38,516 nucleotides of DNA from positions 1 through 38,516 of IMG/VR virus record IMGVR_UViG_3300025133_000292. One strand, 5' to 3'. Shown here one piece after another: positions 34,361-38,516 of the stretch (the first letter of the stretch is position 1; every line of letters begins with the position of its first letter). The translations under genes and the position numbers were made by a program. This DNA comes from a virus. The notes under the pieces were generated by a model, which ran no database searches, had not been told where the DNA came from, and saw nothing but the letters and a program-made list of their open reading frames with translations.

Positions 34361-34580
34361 GGATTTTCATTGTATGCTCCACTCACGCAGGAAGCTCTCG
34401 TTGTCAAGGAGGCAGGACTCGAACCTGCACGAAGGACATCACAGCCTTTATGTGGACTTGTACCACTTCCGAACCACCTAGCTCCATACGGTTAATTACT
34501 CCGACTCTAGATAAGAAATTCTGCGTTTACCGTTTCGCCACTCCTTGGTGTGCAGCGTTCACGTAGCTTACTCACGTATT
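34361..34580 (-). ncRNA. Repeated structured RNA element, copy B, carrying a tRNA-like insert
   Basis: The outer blocks 34361-34400 and 34551-34580 align with copy A (33912-33988): shared strings on the minus strand are GAAAATCC, GCATA, GCGTGAGT, CGAGAGC, GCTGCACA, AAGCTACGTGA, CGTGAG and AAGC. Where copy A has only TCAT between GCTGCACA and ACGAGAGC, copy B has the complete 144-nt tRNA-like RNA 2. The conserved outer stems would present the tRNA-like part as a domain of a larger RNA, or act as its processing signals. Confidence 0.55.
34404..34547 (-). tRNA. tRNA-like RNA 2, 144 nt, no standard anticodon arm
   Basis: On the minus strand: acceptor CAAGGAG (34547-34541) pairs fully with CTCCTTG (34411-34405), with A at the discriminator and CAA rather than CCA after it. 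The D arm GCG-AAACGGTAAA-CGC is Leu-like. The T arm GCAGG-TTCGAGT-CCTGC is perfect. Between position 26 and the T stem lie 94 nt instead of the 30-40 expected. GAATT can pair with GGTTC (34521-34517 and 34475-34471), enclosing ATCTAG/CTAGGT. GTGG-TACAAGT-CCAC makes a hairpin with a seven-base loop but no U33. Its 3' half shares blocks with tRNA-like RNA 1. No anticodon can be named with confidence. Confidence 0.6.
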
Positions 34581-34671
34581 AACTCACTAGATTGAGACAA
34601 ATTAAATTAACCTAGCAAGGGTTGAGACTAGACGATAATTAGGTTGCAGTATCACGTACTACGAATAGCCT

Positions 34672-34863
34672 CTAAAATTTTCCTCTTATTCTACCTCCTG
34701 GTCTCTTGATGATCCCTCCAAGACCACCATTCTCCTTTATAGTATCCATATACTCGTCACAGCACGTAGCCTCAGGAGATACAATACTTCCATCAACAAC
34801 CTTAATACTATGCTTTGTTAGTTCTAACTCTTTGTCGCACTTACTACATTTAAACTTTGCCAT
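34672..34863 (-). CDS. Zinc-ribbon protein, 63 aa
   Basis: CSKC at residues 6-9 and CC at 34-35 give a likely zinc ribbon around KELELTKHSIKVVDGSIV. The tail is glycine/arginine-rich (GGLGGIIKRPGGRIRGKF) and basic. Short proteins starting MAKFKCSKC and ending with a G-G-I-x-R-x-P-G-G tail are widespread in phages of Bacteroidota; their role is unknown, nucleic-acid or ribosome contact being the usual guess. It starts three bases after the preceding stop. Confidence 0.65.
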   Translation of the reverse strand: MAKFKCSKCDKELELTKHSIKVVDGSIVSPEATCCDEYMDTIKENGGLGGIIKRPGGRIRGKF

Positions 34864-34866
34864 ACC

Positions 34867-35130
34867 TTAGTGAACATCGTGGGACATACATAAATAATCA
34901 TGCTCTACAATCCCTGTTATTTTTATCTCTACTTCGTTTGTTGACTTACACCTCAACCTTAAAGTACTCATCAAATGATTAATTTTACTAACCTCTTCGG
35001 GAGTTCTACCAGTTGTACAGGTAGTATACTTAGACTCCTTCCATTTTTTTGATGGCTTTGCCACCCCCTTTAGGTATCGTATAGTCCTCCATTTGTAATA
35101 GATCGTGCTGTGATATATTCCCTTTTTCAT
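34867..35130 (-). CDS. Hypothetical protein, up to 87 aa, start uncertain
   Basis: From the ATG at 35130 it would overlap the preceding gene by 101 bases, which is unusual in this tightly packed but otherwise little-overlapping operon. The part beyond the overlap (WKESKYTTCTTGRTPEEVS, INHLMSTLRLRCKSTNEVEI) looks gene-like, ending in an amphipathic strand and HDYLCMSHDVH. A GTG at 35061-35059 would shorten the overlap to about 30 bases and may be the real start. No family recognised. Confidence 0.45.
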   Translation of the reverse strand: MKKGIYHSTIYYKWRTIRYLKGVAKPSKKWKESKYTTCTTGRTPEEVSKINHLMSTLRLRCKSTNEVEIKITGIVEHDYLCMSHDVH

Positions 35131-35518
35131 CTCTAATGATTTCTATCAACCTATCAAGCCTTGTGTCAACCGATACGGTTGAGTTCTTAATTATAGAAAT
35201 TAAATGCTTTCTAAGTCTCATGTTATTACTGTCATCTATAGCGTCTATCCTTGTTTTAAAAACCCTAATATCCTTATCGTATTCAGCGTTATTTACTACG
35301 TACTTATAGGAGTATATCGCTGATGCGTGGTTCATATTAAGCATATTAGCCATAACAGTCCAACCCATGTTATACTTATCCCTAAGGAAGTATATCAGTA
35401 TCTTTCTAGCGTTAACATTAATCCTATATCTGTTCTTGGACAGTATATCAGTTTTTGATACACCAGTGATTTCGCTCACCGTTTTAACAGCCTCTTTAAA
35501 AATACCTTCTCTTGTCAT
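35030..35518 (-). CDS. DnaA C-terminal-domain-like protein, 162 aa
   Basis: Residues 1-100 follow the DnaA DNA-binding domain pattern: a first helix ending in VSEITGVSKTDILSKNR, then NARKILIYFLRDKYNMGWTV, then MANMLNMNHASAIYSYKYV, which aligns with the DnaA signature R-x-x-x-x-Y-L, G-x-x-x-x-G/A and H-x-S/T-V/I. The AAA+ part of DnaA is absent. The C-terminal 60 residues are charged and helical. Directly downstream of the helicase gene, it may recognise the phage origin, or compete with host DnaA. The start overlaps the stop of the 27-aa gene (ATGA). Confidence 0.7.
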   Translation of the reverse strand: MTREGIFKEAVKTVSEITGVSKTDILSKNRYRINVNARKILIYFLRDKYNMGWTVMANMLNMNHASAIYSYKYVVNNAEYDKDIRVFKTRIDAIDDSNNMRLRKHLISIIKNSTVSVDTRLDRLIEIIRDEKGNISQHDLLQMEDYTIPKGGGKAIKKMEGV

Positions 35519-35598
35519 AATGTCTCTATTAATTCTTTAATAACCCATAGGATAAAGAAAAACCCTATTAAAAAATGTACTACTGAGTCGAAATCCAT
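35515..35598 (-). CDS. Tiny membrane protein, 27 aa
   Basis: MDFDSVVHFLIGFFFILWVI forms one membrane helix and is followed by KELIETL. It starts two bases after the helicase stop, and its TGA overlaps the start of the DnaA-like gene (ATGA), so it is placed as a coupled cistron. A membrane peptide between two replication genes might tether the replication complex, which is only a suggestion. Confidence 0.55.
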   Translation of the reverse strand: MDFDSVVHFLIGFFFILWVIKELIETL

Positions 35599-35600
35599 AA

Positions 35601-36923
35601 CTAAAAAGATTCGTTTGGTTGAGCTGCTATAAACTTCTCCTCATAATCTTGAGGATCACTAAACTTAGTGAACTCCTTCTTAAACTTAAGCGGTAAAGTA
35701 CCAGTACCTATATTCCTACCCTTCGCAAAGATTAGGTCTACTAAGCCCTCCGTTGATTGACCACTATCATCAGCCATAATCCCATAGTATTCGGGTCTAT
35801 ATACTAACATAACAATATCAGCAGCCTGTTCAATTTCACCACTCTCTCGTAGGTCAGACAGGCTAGGTCTACAACCGTCCCTTCGCTCTACACCTCTACT
35901 CAACTGAGATAGGGCTACCACCGTTACATTAAGCTCTTTAGCTATATTCTTAAGCTCACGAGCCACTACCGCCACCTCTTGCTCTCTTGATGATCCAGCA
36001 GCTTTAACTAACTGCAAGTAATCAACTAAGAAAAACTTAACATCTTTTGTTATAACGTACTGACGGATTTTATTAAGTAGGTATCTGAGCGAAGAATCCT
36101 TACACTCATCTATAAACAGGGTGGTATCCTCTAATTTACCTATAGCTCTATCAACCCTCTTAAGCTCACTAGATTCTAGTGTCCCCTTCATTATATATCG
36201 GTTGTTAACCTCACTCTCTAGGGAAACAAGTCGTTGTAGTAATTGGGTATCCCCCATCTCGTAAGAGAATACTGCAGATGGTATCCCTTCTTTCGCACAG
36301 TTATAACAGAACGATAGACCTAATGATGTCTTACCCATAGAAGAAGCCCCACCGATGACTATAAGATCAGTTTCCTGCCACCCCCCAGTAAACTTATCGA
36401 CTGATTGGAAACCTGTAGGAAGACCGATCATATCATCTGAGTCCATCCTCCTTCTTATGTCATCGTGTAGAACTTTAAGTTGTTTCTTTATATCGGGAAT
36501 ATCACTACCCCTAATGTCTGATATAGGTTTTAACTCCCTATCAATAAACTCAAGTATCTCAAAAAGATCAACACCCTTGTTAATCTTATTATTTGTTATC
36601 TCTACTAACTTCTTTAACCTTACCTTCTTCTCTTCCTGAGATAAGAATAAAATCATGTGTTCTGTAATGTAGTTACTATGATTACCGCTATAGCATTCAG
36701 CAACCCTAAAGTCTATTAGAGGGTCTTTAATCTTGCTACATACAATTAGCATATCAACCTTCTCCCCTCTATCTAACCTATCAGCAACTACCTTATATAT
36801 CTTCCTATTTAATGGGTCTGAGAATATATCCTCAGACATTAAGCTATGGCAGTCATAATAATCTTTAGGGTTCATCATTATCCTACCAAGAAGCCCCTTC
36901 TCCATCTCTATATTATCTTTCAT
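35601..36923 (-). CDS. dnaB: Replicative DnaB-type helicase
   Basis: 440 aa, close to the usual length. The N-terminal domain (residues 1-110, EKGLLGRIMMNPKDYYD) is the primase-binding type. LPTGFQSVDKFTGGWQETDL precedes Walker A GGASSMGKTS at about 192-201. Walker B is FFLVDYLQL at about 299-307. Then come VALSQLSRGVERR, the DLRESGEIEQAADIVML region (about 373-390) and the arginine-finger-type end IFAKGRNIGTGTLPLKF. It unwinds DNA ahead of the phage replication fork. The start overlaps the end of the loader-like gene by 11 bases. The phage polymerase is not in this window. Confidence 0.93.
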   Translation of the reverse strand: MKDNIEMEKGLLGRIMMNPKDYYDCHSLMSEDIFSDPLNRKIYKVVADRLDRGEKVDMLIVCSKIKDPLIDFRVAECYSGNHSNYITEHMILFLSQEEKKVRLKKLVEITNNKINKGVDLFEILEFIDRELKPISDIRGSDIPDIKKQLKVLHDDIRRRMDSDDMIGLPTGFQSVDKFTGGWQETDLIVIGGASSMGKTSLGLSFCYNCAKEGIPSAVFSYEMGDTQLLQRLVSLESEVNNRYIMKGTLESSELKRVDRAIGKLEDTTLFIDECKDSSLRYLLNKIRQYVITKDVKFFLVDYLQLVKAAGSSREQEVAVVARELKNIAKELNVTVVALSQLSRGVERRDGCRPSLSDLRESGEIEQAADIVMLVYRPEYYGIMADDSGQSTEGLVDLIFAKGRNIGTGTLPLKFKKEFTKFSDPQDYEEKFIAAQPNESF

Positions 36924-37407
36924 CGTCTATGTATTTTGGTTTAACGTATCGGTTTGTGGCTTTTTTATCAACTTTAATCTCACTCTCCCAACCCTTATTG
37001 TTTAACCAAGTAGTGGGCATCTTTCTGTACTTCTTGTCGGGTGTAGAATCAACATAAGCCTTAACACCCTCAACTGCTGCGTACATATCTTTTAGAGGCA
37101 TATTCATAAAGGCTTTCCTTGCCCTACCTTTGTCTACCCTCTTATCGTATAGACTCCAAAACATTTCAAAGCCTTTTTCTTTTCTCTCATCCTCTGTAGC
37201 CTTAGCTTCTTTAGTCTCGAACCTAACATCTGTAACTACCATACAAGCGTTCATATTATTGAATACGCATTGAGACTCTAAGTCATTATTAAAAATAGAT
37301 TGGTGGGTCTTATCTCCAAAATGAAAGAATATAGACTCTCCATCAATCTCAACAAAATCTAATCTGTCGGTAATTACTATGTCTGTATCTGATACTCTTA
37401 ATTTCAT
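36913..37407 (-). CDS. Helicase loader / replication initiation protein candidate
   Basis: 164 aa. The N-terminal 65 residues are a beta-rich domain (LRVSDTDIVITDRLDFVEID). Residues about 80-150 contain FEMFWSLYDKRVDKGRARKA, then VKAYVDSTPDKKYRKMPTTW and LNNKGWESEI, the pattern F-W-x-x-Y-x-K-x-x-x-K-x-x-A and P-x-T-W-L-N-x-x-x-W-E known from phage DnaT/DnaC-type loaders and replication proteins. It sits directly before the DnaB gene and overlaps it. No Walker motif is present, so it is not an AAA+ loader. Confidence 0.65.
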   Translation of the reverse strand: MKLRVSDTDIVITDRLDFVEIDGESIFFHFGDKTHQSIFNNDLESQCVFNNMNACMVVTDVRFETKEAKATEDERKEKGFEMFWSLYDKRVDKGRARKAFMNMPLKDMYAAVEGVKAYVDSTPDKKYRKMPTTWLNNKGWESEIKVDKKATNRYVKPKYIDDER

Positions 37408-37426
37408 AATGGTCTGGTTAAGGTTA

Positions 37427-37485
37427 AAGAAAATACAGGGGAGTAAATTGGGATCGAAATCCTCGTTACGATTACCCCCCTATAT
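37427..37485 (-). terminator. Large hairpin between the DLPF-tail gene and the loader gene
   Basis: ATACAGGGGAGTAA (37433-37446) pairs over 14 bp (two G-T) with TTACCCCCCTATAT (37472-37485). Inside, GGAT-CGAA-ATCC (37451-37462) makes a second hairpin, TTCG-looped on the minus strand. On the minus strand TTTCTTT follows the stem. It could be a terminator or attenuator that lowers expression of the loader, helicase and downstream genes. This gap (37408-37495) holds no gene. Confidence 0.65.
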
Positions 37486-37495
37486 TTAACTTATA

Positions 37496-37765
37496 TTAAA
37501 ACGGTAGGTCAGAAGACTCTTGAACCTCAGCTTTTTTAGTCTCAGGTTTAAATGTATCTACCTCAATGTAATGAGTCTTACCATACTCATCAGCACCATC
37601 ACGTTTTCTGACAACTTTTAACTTAATGTACTTGTCTCCGTTGTACTCAAAGAAGTGATCCTTTGCTTCACTACTTAGTTTAGATAGGTTTAGTGAGAAC
37701 TCTACCAATCCACCATCGAACTTCTCAGTTCCGTTTCCAATGTAAATTTTCTCTGTTTTACTCAT
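37496..37765 (-). CDS. Small protein with SSB-like DLPF tail, 89 aa
   Basis: Residues 1-70 form a beta-rich domain (EKIYIGNGTEKFDGGLVEFS, YNGDKYIKLKVVRKRDG, GKTHYIEVDTFKP). A polar linker (ETKKAEVQESS) ends in DLPF at the C-terminus, like the acidic tail of single-stranded-DNA-binding proteins (D-x-P-F/I-P-F). Compact proteins with this layout accompany phage replication genes in Bacteroidota. It overlaps the HTH gene by eight bases. SSB-like function, or recruitment of the host partners that bind SSB tails, is inferred. Confidence 0.55.
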   Translation of the reverse strand: MSKTEKIYIGNGTEKFDGGLVEFSLNLSKLSSEAKDHFFEYNGDKYIKLKVVRKRDGADEYGKTHYIEVDTFKPETKKAEVQESSDLPF

Positions 37766-37967
37766 AGCTTTCAGCTTGTTTAAAAAAATTAATTATTGCT
37801 TCCCTTTCTGTCATGTCTAAATACTTTGCGATTCTCCTAGCGTGTTTAACTTTAAACTCGTCAGGTTTGTCTAAGTATTTATATAGGGTAGGTCGGCTAA
37901 CCCCTATTCTTTCGGATAACCACGTTACGTTGATACGTTGTTCCCTTAGTTTTTCTCTTAATGTCAT
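37758..37967 (-). CDS. Small helix-turn-helix protein, 69 aa
   Basis: TWLSERIGVSRPTLYKYLDK (about residues 14-33) is a clear HTH of the Cro/C1 or XRE kind, with A/S-x-x-x-G-V-S at the turn. Two further helices follow (KHARRIAKYLDMTEREAIIN). Length suits a Cro-like regulator. Its ATG overlaps the TGA of the nuclease gene (ATGA). It could act on the palindromes elsewhere in the minus-strand region, but no site is assigned. Confidence 0.7.
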   Translation of the reverse strand: MTLREKLREQRINVTWLSERIGVSRPTLYKYLDKPDEFKVKHARRIAKYLDMTEREAIINFFKQAESYE

Positions 37968-38516
37968 ATCAGTGTATCCATTACAAGGTGTTCTTCAACA
38001 ACCTCTTCGTTATCAATAAAGAACCTTCTGTAAGTGTCTAGCAAGTACTTGTACTCACCTCTACCTCTTTGTAGGAATTCTTCTCCTGCGTAGAATATAG
38101 ACACATTATAGGGTTTCTCCTTTTCTTGAGTTATAAACACAAACTCATCACAATCGAAACCATCCATATAGAAGGCTGATTGTCTATCGTACCCATACTT
38201 TCTACAAGAGCCTGAGAACCCATACAAGCTACCATCACCAGTAGTCTTAAGGTCTATTAAGGTTGAGCCATTACGGTAGTCAGCCTTACCCTTACAAAAC
38301 ACACCAGTATCCTCATCTTGCCAAGCGTTAGCTACTTCCCTCTCCCCTTCGGGTTGGAGTAAGTCATTCACTTCGTTATGAGAAAACAACACATCTTGCA
38401 TCCGCATAATTCTGTCGTACTCCTTAGTAAGAATGATAGTGGGTATATCGGGGTTATTAACCTTAAATTCCTTGTACCCTTTAGTGGTTCTTGTGGCTGA
38501 GTTAAATACTTTAACC
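37964..38516 (-). CDS. RecB/Cas4-type exonuclease domain protein (partial)
   Basis: The frame is open through the right edge, so the start is outside; the internal ATG at 38407 is not taken as the start because coding pattern continues upstream (ATRTTKGYKEFK, then IPTIILTKEYDRIM). Visible motifs: GVFCKGKADYRNGSTLIDLK gives the D...DxK core, and the lysine/threonine after it and YGYDRQSAFYMDGF fit the Q-motif of PD-(D/E)XK exonucleases related to RecE/YqaJ-like enzymes (DUF3799 group). It likely resects DNA ends in phage recombination or replication. It is the first visible gene of the replication operon. Confidence 0.7.
   Translation of the reverse strand, partial: VKVFNSATRTTKGYKEFKVNNPDIPTIILTKEYDRIMRMQDVLFSHNEVNDLLQPEGEREVANAWQDEDTGVFCKGKADYRNGSTLIDLKTTGDGSLYGFSGSCRKYGYDRQSAFYMDGFDCDEFVFITQEKEKPYNVSIFYAGEEFLQRGRGEYKYLLDTYRRFFIDNEEVVEEHLVMDTLI

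Noticed and set aside
34307-34495. Open frame of 62 codons across RNA element B
   Set aside because: It lies on the strand opposite to the neighbouring genes and translates the antisense of the T arm (GGACTCGAACC), a common false gene.

Overview
The window looks like part of the genome of a tailed double-stranded DNA phage that infects a Bacteroidota host, most likely a flavobacterium. The evidence is a full virion-structure module, low GC, almost no Shine-Dalgarno sites, A-rich leaders, several boxes matching the Bacteroidota -7 promoter element TAnnTTTG, and small secreted proteins whose signal peptides end in flavobacterial style (VGFGQ, VQAQN). The structural order (capsid, small head protein, ring/adaptor-type proteins, a hub protein beginning FTGGMDKDSD, giant ejection-type proteins) resembles crAss-like and other Bacteroidota podoviruses. 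No integrase, IS element or CRISPR array was seen. The window starts inside one gene and ends inside another.

Layout. Positions 1-27,704 (+ strand) hold the late structural genes: the end of an upstream gene, the major capsid protein, a 96-aa head protein, a 293-aa protein, two connector-type proteins (241 and 412 aa), a 4,119-aa tail hub carrying a roughly 2,300-residue adhesin-like insertion, and three internal-virion candidates (362, 479 and 2,593 aa). The 2,593-aa protein has a HEIIH metallopeptidase motif and polyvalent-protein-type domains. GC-rich terminators split this block after the 96-aa gene, after the 293-aa gene and after the last giant gene.

Positions 27,835-38,516 are almost wholly minus strand. 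Read in transcription order (right to left) they encode a RecB-like nuclease, a small HTH protein, a protein with an SSB-like DLPF tail, a helicase-loader candidate, a DnaB helicase, a tiny membrane protein, a protein with a DnaA C-terminal-type domain, a zinc ribbon, and then a region rich in non-coding structure. Further left come secreted or membrane small proteins, a TM2-like protein, a nucleotide-modification-associated protein and two PD-(D/E)XK nuclease-like proteins. Many genes overlap by ATGA, and several genes of 27-52 codons fill the gaps.

The most unusual part is 31.4-34.7 kb. It contains two tRNA-like RNAs (165 and 144 nt) with good acceptor, D and T arms but a greatly enlarged anticodon/variable domain. 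It also contains a repeated RNA element built around CGTGAG hairpins, in which one copy carries one of the tRNA-like RNAs exactly where the other copy has a short loop. The same region has a 42-bp repeat shared in frame by two adjacent genes, a 12-bp minisatellite, and several operator-like palindromes. These RNAs and repeats are the best candidates for something undescribed. All functional statements rest on reading motifs by eye; no database search was run.
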